Part shown: piece after piece, positions 1-9,964 of the stretch
How positions within the stretch are numbered: position 1 is the stretch's first letter
Layout of the letters: each line of letters opens with the position of its first letter
Assembly (NCBI GenBank): GCA_934047225.1
Contig: OW203992.1
Location: 2,593,501-2,657,500 of the forward strand
Direction: 5' to 3'
Length of the DNA stretch: 64,000 bases
From: Ypsolopha sequella
Taxonomy: Eukaryota; Arthropoda; Insecta; Lepidoptera; Ypsolophidae
Made by a program: the position numbers and the translations under genes
The notes under the pieces: generated by a model
What the model saw: the letters and a program-made list of their open reading frames with translations, nothing else
Databases searched by the model: none
Told to the model about the DNA's origin: nothing

Positions 1-174
1 TAGTGAGCGTGATGCAGACAGGCTTGAAGGTGTCGAGTAGTAGAGGCAGCTCGTCGTTCTGCTGGCTGGGAGGGGGAGCACGTCTCTCTATGGACCCCTT
101 CCGCGTGAGCGACCCCCCCACCTCACCCGCGCGGCGCCGCAGCTGCTCGAGGCTGCTCGACGAAGCCTTGCGGT
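1..174 (-). CDS. DOCK7: DOCK-C exon (partial, runs off window start)
   Basis: The acceptor ends at 175 (ATTCCAG on the minus strand). The first two bases complete a codon begun in the exon at 2789-2978. Translation reads DRKASSSSLEQLRRRAGEVG, continues through a basic, serine-rich linker and ends with DTFKPVCITLT at the window edge. The last motif matches the vertebrate Dock7 segment that follows the conserved LGKYRMP block and precedes the C2-like DHR1 region. The linker in between is variable in the family. The exon continues beyond position 1, so its donor is not visible. The neighbouring intron is 2.6 kb and contains foldback repeats. Confidence 0.85.
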
Positions 175-344
175 CTGGAATAGTGCCTTTATATATAAAA
201 GGATACCCTGATTGACTGAATGCTCCGACCAAACAGCTGGACATGACATTTGGCTGGAACTCACAGCTATTGTACTTGTATAACGTGGACATTTGCTAAG
301 AAGGAATTTAAAATTCCCAAGGGATCGAGAGAAACGGGATCCAA

Positions 345-590
345 GTGAGCAACGCCCGTTCGTTATTATTCATCCATCCATCCATCAGCCTGTGTTCGTC
401 CACTGCTGGACAAAATGTCTCTCCAATATTTTGTCACTCTTTGCGGTCCTCTGTCATCCTCATTAAGCCGCTACCCACAACGTTCTTCAGGTCATCGTTC
501 CAACGGGCACGAGGTCGGCCTACGCTGCGCTTTGCTGTTATAAATATTCAGTTAATCATATGGCCTTCGGAATAGCTAGGTTTTAGGGTT
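345..590. repeat. Lepidoptera-type interspersed repeat ('gtccactgctggac' family)
   Basis: Contains 'gtccactgctggacaaa' and, downstream, 'ggcctacgctgcgc', a pair of anchor phrases that I recognise from a repeat common in lepidopteran introns. It is probably the 3' part of a LINE or a related SINE. No intact reading frame. Lies in the DOCK-C intron. Confidence 0.5.
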
Positions 591-789
591 CCGTCAATAT
601 TTGGAAGCCCTTATGTGATATTTTAAGAGTGGCTAAGTCAACTGGACTTAAACTTAAATTTCGTGCAGGTACTAATTATCTGTCGAGCCGAAATCCTGAA
701 AAGCGACAATATGCCGCTGGCGTAAATACGAAAACTGGCGAAGACTTCTATGCGCATTATATTTGTGGCAGATCTGTACATAATGTACA

Positions 790-931
790 GTACAGGTTCC
801 GACAGTAAATAATACACATAGTATCGTAGCGTCATCTCTGTCGCACGAAGCACTAAGAGTTCAGTGATAGAGACGGCGCTCTACAAAGCCGAAAATAGCC
901 GATGTGCATTATTTACTGTCGCGCCCTGTAC
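790..931. repeat. Small inverted-repeat (MITE-like) element
   Basis: About 30-bp imperfect arms: gtacaggttccgacagtaaa (790 onward) against its complement ending at 931, with the shared core 'cgacagtaaataatacacat' and a few mismatches. No coding content. Confidence 0.55.
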
Positions 932-1102
932 GAAGTTAGTGTAAGCATGGGCAAAATTAGCCACCGGGTTAGTCCCGTCCGAGATTTGTGTTTACTTAGT
1001 AAAATCTGAAACTTGGGAGGATTGGCTTTTTGATTATTTTACATCTAACAATGGATCACTTTTAAAATCATTAGATTTTCCCGCTGCTCCATTCGCGCTT
1101 AC

Positions 1103-1613
1103 GGTTGTGTTCCTAAACGCCCGGGTAAATGTAAAATTTAACTGTCAACCGTTCCACAACCACCCGAGTGAAAACGAAGAGCTCCGAACAATTCTCGAAG
1201 TCGTTCCTAAACCTTGTCAGAAAAGTAAAATGCATTTTTGTTTTCTGGGTTATAGAATTCTTCGAAATGACTTGTAAAGCTATTTTATTCGGTAATAAAG
1301 ATACATATACAAAAAAATTATCTTTGCCACGTAAATAAACTGCCTTTACAAAGTGGTCGTTCCAAAACGATTAGTGAATACATTCCGTCTCAATCTTTTA
1401 TCTCTTTCACTTTTACGAAGTAAACTTTACATTTACCCCGGCGTTTAGGAACGCAGCCTTTCTAAACGCCCGGGTAAATTTAACTGTCAAAGTGAATTTT
1501 ACATTTCTGCCAAGGTTTATTAATAGACTTTGAGCTGTTCGTTTTCACTCGGCTAGTTGTGGAACGGGTGACAGTTAATTTTTACCTTTACCAAGGCGTT
1601 TAGGAACGCAACC
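1103..1613. mobile_element. Foldback MITE with outer ~110-bp inverted repeats and an extra internal terminus
   Basis: The left terminus 'ggttgtgttcctaaacgccc' at 1103 is mirrored by 'ggcgtttaggaacgcaacc' ending at 1613. A further inverted copy of the terminus ends at 1458, and another start is at 1459. The outer arms, which include the 'ccgttccacaaccacccgag' segment, pair over roughly 110 bp. It therefore looks like one element with a terminal duplication, or two adjacent head-to-tail copies. No protein coding. Confidence 0.65.
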
Positions 1614-2446
1614 TACGTAGAAGCTAAACTAAAATGTTAAAAACCACGGTACGCGGCGACTTTTACGGCGGTGTAACTGCACGTTTCGTGAACGTTGTGG
1701 CCTGTGACATTTATTACATATTTTTATCGAGGGCCGAGCCATTCTTACTCTTGATTTTCAAGTGGAAAATTTCTAATATGCCATTATAAACGTGGTAGTA
1801 AAACCTTTATCTCTTAACGTTGTTAACTTGTGCCTGTAGCTATATTGTCAGGCTTCTGTATTTATAAGCCTTTTTTGCGTTGTGTAATATGCAACCTGCA
1901 CAGTCCTATATGTTTATGATTTAAATGCTTGTCCGAAGCCATTCGCACGATTCAATATTTAATCTTATGACACCTTAAGGGTTCTGTTTCAATACAAAAT
2001 ATTTTAAACCAAGTAGTGAATAACCCATAAATTACGATTACTTCAATCATCGAAATGACATATAAAAATAATGTCCACAAAAAATTAACCGCTTACAAAC
2101 GATTGGAAATTTAGGTTTTCGTATACCACAAAATTAACAACTAAAACCTTTTCTCGTCTCACTTCTCTAATACCCGCCACGCACTGAATCGTCTTTATAT
2201 CGGTACCGAAACAAGAAATCAATTAAATAATGGTAAATTAAAAAGATTATTTAAAAGAGGTAATTCAAAAAGATTCTATAATGGGTACCGCTATTAATTT
2301 CGGTAATTTTATGGCGTATCGGTACCGCTTTCAATCCCTGACTTGATTCCAATACCATTGCGGTATAGAAACGCAGAAGAAAAGTGAATATGGATGTAAG
2401 GAGTTTTGAACCGGGATCCAAAGCCAGGACCTCTTGCTTACCCGTA

Positions 2447-2735
2447 CCCTTTTTTAGGGTTCCGTACCCAAAGGGTAACCAACGGGACCCTATTACTAAG
2501 ACTCCGCTGTCCGTCTGTCACCAGGCTGTATCTCATGAACCGTGATAGTTAGACAGTTGAGATTTTCACAGATGATGTATTTCTGTTGCCGCTATAACAA
2601 CAAATACTAAAAAACAGAATATAATAAATATTTAAGGGGGCTCCCATACAACAGACATGTTTTTTTGCCGTTTTTATAGATAATGGTACGGAAACGTTCG
2701 TGCGCGGGTCCGAATCGCACTTGGTCGTTTCTTTT
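2447..2735. repeat. Lepidoptera-type repeat ('tttagggttccgtaccc' family)
   Basis: Starts 'tttttagggttccgtaccca', then has 'gtccgtctgtcaccaggctg' and ends near 'cgaatcgcacttgg'. I recognise this as a very common lepidopteran interspersed repeat; its class is uncertain. It abuts the DOCK-C exon at 2789-2978, and the frame that continues from that exon into it is spurious. Confidence 0.6.
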
Positions 2736-2788
2736 TCCATGATTCTCTCTATAATATGCCCAAGTAACAAATTTGTCACACCACTCAC

Positions 2789-2978
2789 CGAGACTGTTAC
2801 TATTCTGCGAGCACACAGAGAGGGTGTCCTTGTCTGCCTTATCGCCACCCTCCCGCTCTAGACTGTTGGATCCGTTGAGCACGTGCATGAGCGAGACAGC
2901 GGTCCACGCGAGCGGCATGCGGTACTTGCCGAGGCGGGAGCACGCCGCCTGGGCAGACGCGCGGACCTTCTCGCGGTT
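2789..2978 (-). CDS. DOCK7: DOCK-C exon with the conserved LGKYRMPLAWTA block
   Basis: The acceptor is TTCCAG just above 2978 and the donor is CTCG|GTGAGT below 2789. Length is 190 nt (63 codons plus one base), which matches the two-base start of the next exon. It encodes NREKVRASAQAACSRLGKYR and then MPLAWTAVSLMHVLNGSNSL. This block is strongly conserved in Dock6/7/8 (the vertebrate form has QRLGKYRMPFAWTAIHLMN). Downstream are charged and serine-rich residues typical of the variable linker. The two longer open frames that overlap here read into the intron past the donor and are not real. An exon call is preferred because frame, splice sites and homology all agree. Confidence 0.93.
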
Positions 2979-3692
2979 CTGGAATTAATCGAAAGGTTGT
3001 GTTCCGTTCTACGCATCTACTGTATCTGTGGTAGCAAACAAATGGAACGTTTTGATGCGAACCTGTCGCTATCTTTGCTAACTGATTGAAAAAGAAATAG
3101 TCGGCTGTTGGTATCGCATCTAAATGCGGTGTTTAGATTTTTTATTTTGCTATCAACAAACGCGATGTTTCGATGCGACCAAAACGTAATGCATTCCAGG
3201 TCTGTCCACTCTGTCTGCTAGGCAGCGGTGTGTTGTGAGAAAAGATAAATTTTAGGGTGGGTGTTAACAAGGCGCCTGTCCTTATATGACGGTTTTATAC
3301 CATTATCCCTTCCACACTGCACATTTAGACAGCTAACCACTAGATAGGGTATTTATAGAGGAAACAAGAAATACCAAATATAGTGAAAAACAATCTTTGA
3401 TACAATAATCATTTTGATAATTATGAACCAGACGGAATTTCACATATTAAAAATTCATGTGCGTATTATAAGCCTATTTATACGTGAAAACAGCACCGTA
3501 GTTTGTTGTAGCATTGCGACATTGCACTTTCGTGCGTCATTAAAGTTACGCTTAGTCAGTAAGTTAGAATTAAGGTATTTTTGTACTAATTAAATATATT
3601 CATTCATTATACGACCATCAACTAAACAACATGTTTCCTTTAACTTGTTCCTGACATCAGTACACCTACACCTATCCCCTCATTGTCTAGGT

Positions 3693-3924
3693 CACCGGTT
3701 CTTGATCTGTGGTCCGCGGACCCCCAGGGGTCCGCGTGTATATATATGGGGGTCCGCAGGCTCATCTCTGGACTCTTTTTTTAGTTCAAAAGTATTTTTT
3801 ACATGTGTTTGTAGTACTAAAATAAATGATCCGAGTTTTATTGCTGTTTTCATTATTAAGCGGGCCTTGATAATTTTGCTTGATTTCTTAGGGGTCCGTA
3901 GCTGTAAAAGGTTAAGAAACGCTG
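3693..3924. mobile_element. Short hAT-like non-autonomous element with 8-bp target duplication
   Basis: Flanked by gtctaggt on both sides (3685-3692 and 3925-3932), the 8-bp duplication length typical of hAT transposons. The ends are CACCGGTTCTTGA and, on the complement, CAGCGTTTCTTAACC. The interior has 'ggggtccgc' repeats and no coding capacity. It lies in a DOCK-C intron. Confidence 0.75.
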
Positions 3925-3959
3925 GTCTAGGTCACAAAACATGACTCATACTTTATCAT

Positions 3960-4113
3960 ACATATACTCACCGTCACCCAGAGGATAGGCAGAAACTACA
4001 GATTTCCATCTGCCACGATCCTGACGCACCTCTTTCACTTCCATAACATACAAGTCATACAAGCTCTTCTATTCTGGGTACTTTTTACATTGCTCTTCTT
4101 CAGTATGTCCCAT
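3960..4113 (-). repeat. 5'-truncated LINE 3' tail abutting a DOCK-C splice donor
   Basis: Read on the minus strand, the start of the intron after the exon at 4116-4395 reads GACATACTGAAGAAGAGCAA and continues with 'aatagaagagcttgtatgac' and 'agatggaaatctgtagt'. The same order of phrases occurs at 29690-29830 (plus) at the end of a longer LINE fragment, and at 33100-33235 (minus). It is thus a 3' end of that LINE family. Confidence 0.75.
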
Positions 4114-4115
4114 AC

Positions 4116-4395
4116 CTTATCGTCCTTAATATAGGGCTCGACACACTCGTGTACATCCCCCTGCAGCACCTTCTCCAGCCGGATCAGCAGGAACACGTCC
4201 GCGGAGGGGTTCAGTACGTCGAACACGGCGCACCGGCTGAGGGTCGAGAGGTCAGCGTGCGGCACGTGCGCGGAGAGCATCTGGCGCGTGCACTCCGAGT
4301 TCAGGTTGAAGTAGAAGTTCTCTGATAGCTTCTTCTTCTCCTTGGCGTCGTACAGTGCCATCGACGCGAACAGGGGCTCCACGTCCAGCTCTAGT
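4116..4395 (-). CDS. DOCK7: DOCK-C exon ([20 protein letters not shown] block)
   Basis: The acceptor CTTCCAG ends at 4396; the first base completes a lysine codon left by the exon at 5694-5842. The donor is GATAAG|GTATGG below 4116. The 280-nt exon encodes [20 protein letters not shown] and then [14 protein letters not shown]. Next come the [20 protein letters not shown] and [20 protein letters not shown] stretches. All of these align one to one with the best conserved N-terminal part of vertebrate Dock7. This is the single strongest piece of evidence for the gene. Oddity: the intron directly after the donor is the 3' tail of a LINE, starting within the first few bases (see the repeat at 3960-4113), so the donor context is partly transposon-derived. 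Confidence 0.96.
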
Positions 4396-5693
4396 CTGGA
4401 AGTGTGGTTGTTGTTTGTCACAGATCTTAGGTTCAGGTTTAAAAAGGAAATCAAGAATGCATCTTTCTATTAATACGTGTAAGATAAGCGGCGTTGGTAT
4501 CTATTTTTCCGCTCTTTTCATATCGACACCACGAAACGCGAAATAGACAAATGCAACACACGCGATATGTTTTCATGTATTGACACAAATTTACCACAAA
4601 AAAGCCTCTCAATATTGAGAACCAGGTTCGATCTACGGTCGGATGAGTTTTTCGGAATTTATGTGTATAGAGTTTGTATTACCTAATTCTTACCATTTGC
4701 TGAACGGTGAAGAAAAAATATCGTAAGGAAACCTGCATGCCCTAAAAAGCGTGTATTTGTGCTTGAAGAACAGCGATAGGGCTCACCGTTTCGCGTCGTC
4801 GTCGGTGTGCAAAGGGCGTTACTAACGCAAATCGGGTTTGTTGTAAAAATAGAACTGTATTCGCTTCACTGAACATTTATTCAAGAAAGGTTCATCCAGC
4901 ATATGCCGCGGTCCAAAATAGATTTACAGTTTGGGCCAGCAATGAAAGCGGACTCGAAGTTAGTTACATATGTTGCTGCAGTTTCTCGGAGCATCGACGA
5001 GGGGAGGGACGACGAAAGGGAGGGAAGAGGAAGGGGCGGTGGTCGGGGGATACTGCGCACTCTGCGGACGTTACAGCTATGTTCAAGAACATAGTGTCTT
5101 GTGTTTTCTTATCCCTTAGTTACAGTAGATGTAAGTAATTTGTATAGTATAAGTTTTATGTAAAAAAAGAACATGATCTTGCTAAGTTTCTTGCCCTTTT
5201 TCTTGGCAAGACTAATCGAATGACCGGAGGTAGGCATATATTTATATATGTAGTATATAGGATGGGATTTGGTCGGCCGCCTGGATTCGTGCTGGGGGTT
5301 CGGTTGGTGATCATTGAACCTTGTTTCTGGTCCCTGGCCGGGTCTCCGGTATGGGTACGGGCGATTGGATACGGGATTTGTACGGGATTGGATTTCACCT
5401 TGTATACTATATATTTTACCTATCCTTTTAATCGGATATAAATTGCTACATAAATTAAATTTATAAAATTAAATTTGATTTGTAAAAAGTGTATACTTTT
5501 TTTAGTGCACCTACTTTGCAAAATAAACTATTTGTATTTGAATTTGAACTGTGTACAGCTGCTAGAATCAGCAAGTTACAGGGTCGTTTGAGCTAACTTA
5601 CGTTGAAGTAATGTTTCGTTTCACGTGGACCACTAAAACGACGTCTACATTGCAAAACTGCACCTAAACCAATAGAGATAGAGATAAACTCAC
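4396..5693. other. DOCK-C intron, nothing firmly recognised
   Basis: Contains a GC-rich patch at 4975-5070 and a 'cgggat/gggtac' rich stretch at 5260-5400. I see no exon, RNA gene or defined transposon ends. Confidence 0.4.
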
Positions 5694-5842
5694 TTCAACT
5701 GATGACACAGCACCATGATCCGATGGCCCATCACCTCGCACGGTATTTCGGCCGCCAACCGTCGCTCCACCGCTTCTTCTTCATCCAGGTAGGGGGTGTA
5801 CAAGCCGAGGAGGTCTGATGCTCTGTTCTCTAGTCGACGAGC
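5694..5842 (-). CDS. DOCK7: DOCK-C exon (acidic DEEE block)
   Basis: The acceptor is TACCCAG above 5842 and the donor is TTGAA|GTGAGT below 5694. The 149 nt are 49 codons plus two bases, in phase with both neighbours. It encodes ARRLENRASDLLGLYTPYLD, then EEEAVERRLAAEIPCEVMGH and RIMVLCHQLK. The order (a basic stretch, an acidic EEE run, then a conserved H-R/Q-hydrophobic strand leading into [10 protein letters not shown]) mirrors vertebrate Dock7, where a PDEEEPIERL segment sits at the same place. Conservation here is moderate, so support rests mainly on phase and colinearity. Confidence 0.88.
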
Positions 5843-6124
5843 CTGGGTAGAATACCGGGTATTTATTTATACTGCCAGACATGGTAGAAATGTAAATTTT
5901 GCATTTATCTATCTATACCATAAGAGGCTCTTGTCGGTAGAGTAAACGCGATTCTTCTCTTTTTTTTTTGCTAATGATTTAAATTTCGCATAAATTTAGA
6001 AAATCTGTTCCGCATAAAAACAAGACCCGAAATTTAGAAAATTTGATCTCCCTGACTTTTTCGTCAACAGCAAAAAGACTTAGGTGAGAGTTCTGAAATA
6101 AAAGTTGTACAAAACACTAGGTCG

Positions 6125-6460
6125 GACTGTGTTCGTCGTACCTAAAAGGAACAAAAGAAACCTTTATGGTGAGACTGCGTTGTCTGTCCGTCCGTATGTC
6201 ACAGTCTCATAACTTTAGCAACGTTAAAGATAAAGACTTGAAATTTGGCACAAAAACAGCATTAATTTGCCCACAGGGGAGGGGGGCCTTATATTCAAAA
6301 CTGGTGGACCGAAAAATATGAAAAAAATCATGGTAATATGCGCTTAAATACAGATTACAGGAAAAATATAGCGGTTGAAAAATTCATGAAAACAAAATGA
6401 TAAAATTGAACTTTTCATTCATGATGTGGAACGCGAGTCTGACTCGCACTTGACCGTTAT
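6125..6460. repeat. Diverged Lepidoptera-type repeat (related to the one at 2447-2735)
   Basis: Has the same layout as 2447-2735: a 'gtctgtccgtccgtatgtcac' region, then a 'tgaaatttggcac' stretch, ending with 'gcgagtctgactcgcacttg'. The sequences are diverged. Confidence 0.5.
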
Positions 6461-6597
6461 TTTTTATTTTTTCAAAATGGCAGGTTCAAAGTTTTTTATA
6501 ATGTGGTCAAGATATAAAAGTGTTAACATTTAGCTAGAAATCGATATCGCGGTAGCTGATTAAAATTCCAAAGAAATGTTTTTGCCTTCAGAGGCCT

Positions 6598-6724
6598 TAT
6601 TATCAAACTTCAACATCTATCGCTATTTCGCTATCGCTTTCAAAGGTATCGTAAGTGGCTAGAAATTAAGTTTGACGTTATACCTTTGAAAGCAATAGCG
6701 ATAGATGTTGAAGTTAGATAATAA
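6598..6724. repeat. Inverted repeat with ~45-bp arms
   Basis: The left arm (6598-6650) contains 'cttcaacatctatcgctatt' and the right arm (6680-6724) contains 'agcgatagatgttgaagtt'. The left arm has a small internal duplication. A MITE remnant is the simplest reading. Confidence 0.6.
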
Positions 6725-6802
6725 GTCCCCTTCGAACTAACAGGTAAACCCTTAGATAAAGGACTATAAAAATTTGAAAAAAGCAAGTGGGTTGTCAGGT
6801 AC

Positions 6803-6994
6803 CTCATTGATAGCATCGAGCTGTTCGGGCGGTCGTTTCTCGAAGAGGTCCGGGAGCAACGGGTCGGAGGAGGAGCTGCGCAGGTCGAGGCTGGCCCAGG
6901 AGCCGCGCGGGGTCAGCGTCTCATTGCAGGAAGACGAGGACGATATCGACGCCACAGACTGACGCCCGCTCGACGGCTGCGACTGGCTCTCGAA
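6803..6994 (-). CDS. DOCK7: DOCK-C exon (TPRGSWASLDL block)
   Basis: The acceptor CCCACAG ends above 6994. The donor is AATGAG|GTACCT below 6803. Exactly 64 codons, phase 0 on both sides. It encodes a serine-rich stretch and then TLTPRGSWASLDLRSSSSDP and LLPDLFEKRPPEQLDAINE. Vertebrate Dock7 has [20 protein letters not shown] followed by LPDALLPNLLDRTPNEEID at this position, so the match is colinear and clear. The plus-strand open frame over the same bases is a shadow caused by the GC-rich coding composition. Confidence 0.93.
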
Positions 6995-7630
6995 CTGTGG
7001 GGATCATGATTTTAGGGTCTTTTTGCGTCAACTGAAAAGTCCATAAAAAGAGGAGGTCCGCGAGGGATTTAGTGCAGCTGTCAGCTAATTTCATACTTGC
7101 ATTCTTAGTAGACGCGAAAAGCCCCTGTATTCTGTATCTTTAGTTGCCAACTGGACTAGGTGCCTATCATAAAAAACATAGCTAAAAACGAAACTTTCAA
7201 AATTGCCTTTAGTAGGTATTGAACCATTTACGAACTGTGTCGTCACTTCAAGTGCGAACATATCCTTAGACAATCGGAATTCGACAGTATATCTATGTTT
7301 TTGATGATAGACACCAAGTCCAGATGGCAACTAAAGATACATAATAGGCCCTCTGAACGCGCTTATCTTTTACATGTACTTTTATGGACTCCACACTCCA
7401 AGAATGACGGTAGCTAAAGCGTGGCATTTGACTCTGCTGCTTGTATTCATAATATTCTCTTACCTCAAGGTTTAGACTTTGAGTGTTCATATGTGCACCA
7501 AAAGAAACTTAAAATCATGCTTGGATCCAGAATGGTGATATCTCCGGTACATGTACAGCACCACCACACACATAATTTGATTTGTAAGCACCAACGTATA
7601 GTTAGACGTAGTTACACTCTTAAATCCTAC

Positions 7631-7841
7631 CTGCTGAGTCAACTGTTCAGTAGAGACAGTGAGAGGGTCTATATCGACCTCGTACTGCTGGCGAGCTTGC
7701 GTCTGCAGAACCTCCAGCCGCTCCGCGAGGCGCTGGCGGCCGCACATGGAGCCCGAGTGCGCGCGGTACTTGTACTGCACCACCGTGTAGTTAGACGTGT
7801 ACGAGCGGATGCAGTCTCGGACGAACATTGAGCATTTGTTC
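7631..7841 (-). CDS. DOCK7: DOCK-C exon (VRDCIRSYT block)
   Basis: The acceptor TTCTCAG precedes 7841; the first G completes the leucine codon split with the exon at 22215-22375, 14.4 kb away. The donor is CAGCAG|GTAGGA below 7631. The 211 nt (one base plus 70 codons) encode [20 protein letters not shown] and VQYKYRAHSGSMCG. A basic and glutamine-rich coiled-coil-like stretch ends in STEQLTQQ. Vertebrate Dock7 has [20 protein letters not shown] here. The overlapping plus-strand frames are shadows. Confidence 0.94.
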
Positions 7842-8270
7842 CTGAGAAGAGATGGAAAAGTCTGTGAAGTGTATGTTTATTAGTGTAAGTGCATCTGACC
7901 GCCCGAATTATGAGGAAGAGGAGCAATGGCAGCTCCCCCCTCCTGTGGAAATATTAGATTTTTGAGAAATCCTTCCATAATGATTTACTCCCTAGAAGTC
8001 AACTTTCCATTAAGAACTACAGGGGTCCAAATAAACGACCTCCAACCACAACCAACCAATCCTGAATCCACTATTCATTATTTTAATGTACAATTATTTT
8101 TATGTGCTTCTATTTCTAATCTATTTTTCATTTTCTGAGAGTTCTAATACCTCAACCTAGGTTGACCCTTTAGTTCCATATAGTAAGAGAGTCAAATGAG
8201 ATGACATAGATATTTGTGAAAATATCCATACAAAATGTATGATTTTTATTTCATCCTGTCCATACTGGGA

Positions 8271-8494
8271 GTTAAGATGAAGTTGCGGAAGTCGGAAACT
8301 GGCTATACATACTTGTCCATATGAACAACTTTTGCAGTGGAGCTAATCCTCCAATCATGAAAAAAAATCAGCTGTTTCATAGAAACCTTTGGACCAACAG
8401 ATTTTTTTCTCGATTGCTTAATTTATTTTTCAAGGAGTTGATAGAATGTTAGAATGCTATCGCCAGGTTTCAGCTTCCGCAACTTCATCTTAAC
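8271..8494. mobile_element. 224-bp MITE-like element
   Basis: The ends form ~32-bp inverted repeats: 'gttaagatgaagttgcggaa' at the left and 'ttccgcaacttcatcttaac' at the right. No coding. Confidence 0.65.
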
Positions 8495-8590
8495 AAGCTG
8501 TAGATTGTAAGCTATCCAAACCACAATCTGGGCTTTACGTTTTAGCGATAACTAAAACTAAACACATAAATGACAAACTCAATTGGCCTG

Positions 8591-8798
8591 TTATGAGTAT
8601 AAGATTCGGGTCTTAATCGCGTAAACATACAACATACCTTAACAATTATGTGCTTGACGTTTTGACGCCTCTGTAGGCTGTCGTGGCCGAATTCGCTTGT
8701 GACCACGACAGCCTGCAGAGGCGTCGAAACGTCAAGCACATAACCATTAAGGTATGTTGTATCTTTACCCGATTAAGACCCGAATCTTATACTCATAA
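8591..8798. mobile_element. Foldback element, 96-bp arms around a 16-bp loop
   Basis: The left arm 8591-8686 and right arm 8703-8798 pair almost throughout. The outer end is 'ttatgagtataagattcggg' and the inner end is 'ggctgtcgtgg'. The loop is 8687-8702. The minus-strand open frame across it is a by-product of the palindrome. Confidence 0.8.
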
Positions 8799-9018
8799 TG
8801 TGTAAAAATCGCAAAAGTTTAAAGTTCAATTAGTCTAGTTGTGAGTTATGGGACAGAAAAAACCCAAAGCTTTACATTACGAAATTTTCAAGAGAACCCA
8901 AAAGCTTTGTGCACATTACATTACATGATGTTAGGCACTGTGCGCAATTTTACGGAGCATCCATGAGAGGACTGCAAAGTTACAGTGAAAGGTAGAAGTA
9001 AAAAAAATAATTACTGGT

Positions 9019-9160
9019 TATTATATACTCACAAATATAGTCTCAGTCTTGATGAGTAGCACACGTTAGGTATTTGACACAAGCCAGACTGGTGATTTTC
9101 ATCTACCTCCACATTATGCACTGACATGTATAAACTACCATTTATGTCCAGTACACTACA
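9019..9160 (-). repeat. gypsy-type element 3' LTR
   Basis: 142 bp, on the minus strand starting TGTAGTGTACTGG and ending ATATAATA. By reading it is identical to the right LTR apart from the flanks. The target duplication CTGGT is at 9014-9018. Confidence 0.88.
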
Positions 9161-9175
9161 TGCCTTCCCTTCGAG
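9161..9175 (-). other. Polypurine tract of the gypsy-type element
   Basis: Minus-strand CTCGAAGGGAAGGCA lies immediately before the 3' LTR, where plus-strand DNA priming is expected. Confidence 0.7.
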
Positions 9176-9292
9176 ATAGTCCATACACATAAGATTGTTC
9201 ATCATGTTTTACTTCACTACACTTATTCACTATAACTTATAATATTACACTTTTGATAAGGTCCTTAACTAACATGCATTTTTTATTATTGT

Positions 9293-9669
9293 TCATGCTC
9301 TGATATCAGTATCTACCTCCAAGTCTAGAGGTTCCATATTATCACTTTCACTGTCCTCATTTGATTCAATGGCAATTCGTTTTGTGTGTTGTGGAGATGT
9401 GGGTGGTGATAGTGATCGTGGTCTTTTATTCAATCTTTGCGATTCATCAGGACTCTGATGAATAACTACTTCTTCTGGCCCCGATACTCCCACTATATCT
9501 GCCCATTGTTGTTGCGGTGGTATAATGATAATATTTTGTTCTTCATCTTCACTATCTACACTTCTCGTTTCTATTCCTTCTGCCTCAACTCTATTTTCCT
9601 TTTCCTCCCCACCACTCGAAGTTAGCATCTGATTAATGTGTCTTGTTAATAACTTGCCGTTCCATCTTA
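9293..9669 (-). pseudogene. C-terminal end of the gypsy-type pol, cut off by the BEL insertion
   Basis: The minus-strand frame resumes after the BEL/Pao element with HQVRWNGKLLTRHINQMLTS. This is like the 'xxRHVDQLR' tail that follows integrase in gypsy pol proteins. An acidic, glutamine/proline-containing tail then follows to a stop at 9293. The apparent N-terminal residues upstream of 9670 come from the BEL LTR and are not original. It cannot be expressed as part of pol in its present state. Confidence 0.8.
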
Positions 9670-9674
9670 CTTGA

Positions 9675-9942
9675 TGTACGGGCATCCTTCCGTACATTCT
9701 GCTACGTTGCGACCTAGTTATGTCCAGCGTGTACGTGATGTTATTACTTTACTTTATACATTTTATTTATCTATCAATTGAGTACCTACTTAGCTACCGT
9801 AGAGATCACAGCTAGAGAAAACTACTTTTCTCTTTATTAAACCATCTTCAAATTACAAGTCTGTTTCCACTTTCTACACCACTCCACTTCATCTAACGAC
9901 AACAACAATCGTACGGCCAGAACTGATCACTCTGACCATACA
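9675..9942 (+). repeat. BEL/Pao copy 1 5' LTR
   Basis: Starts TGTACGGGCATCC and ends CTGACCATACA; 268 bp. Copy-1-specific bases ('gggcatcct', 'agctagagaa') are shared with its own 3' LTR and differ from copy 2. Confidence 0.95.
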
Positions 9943-9948
9943 TCAATT

Positions 9949-9964
9949 TGGTCCTTCGAGCACC
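9949..9964 (+). other. Primer-binding site, tRNA-Tyr type (BEL copy 1)
   Basis: TGGTCCTTCGAGCACC starts 6 bases after the LTR. Its complement ends GCTCGAAGGACCA, the acceptor end expected for a eukaryotic tRNA-Tyr (whose 5' end is CCTTCGA). The tRNA assignment is an inference from known tRNA sequences. Confidence 0.75.

Noticed and set aside
2549..2788. Extension of the DOCK-C exon into the adjacent repeat
   Set aside because: A consensus donor GTGAGT at 2788 ends the exon and the sequence beyond is a common interspersed repeat.
4035..4115. C-terminal extension of the DOCK-C frame past the donor ([20 protein letters not shown])
   Set aside because: This is the LINE 3' tail in the intron; the family alignment stops at the GTATGG donor.
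8542..8739. 65-codon minus-strand frame
   Set aside because: Spans a near-perfect foldback element; open only by chance.
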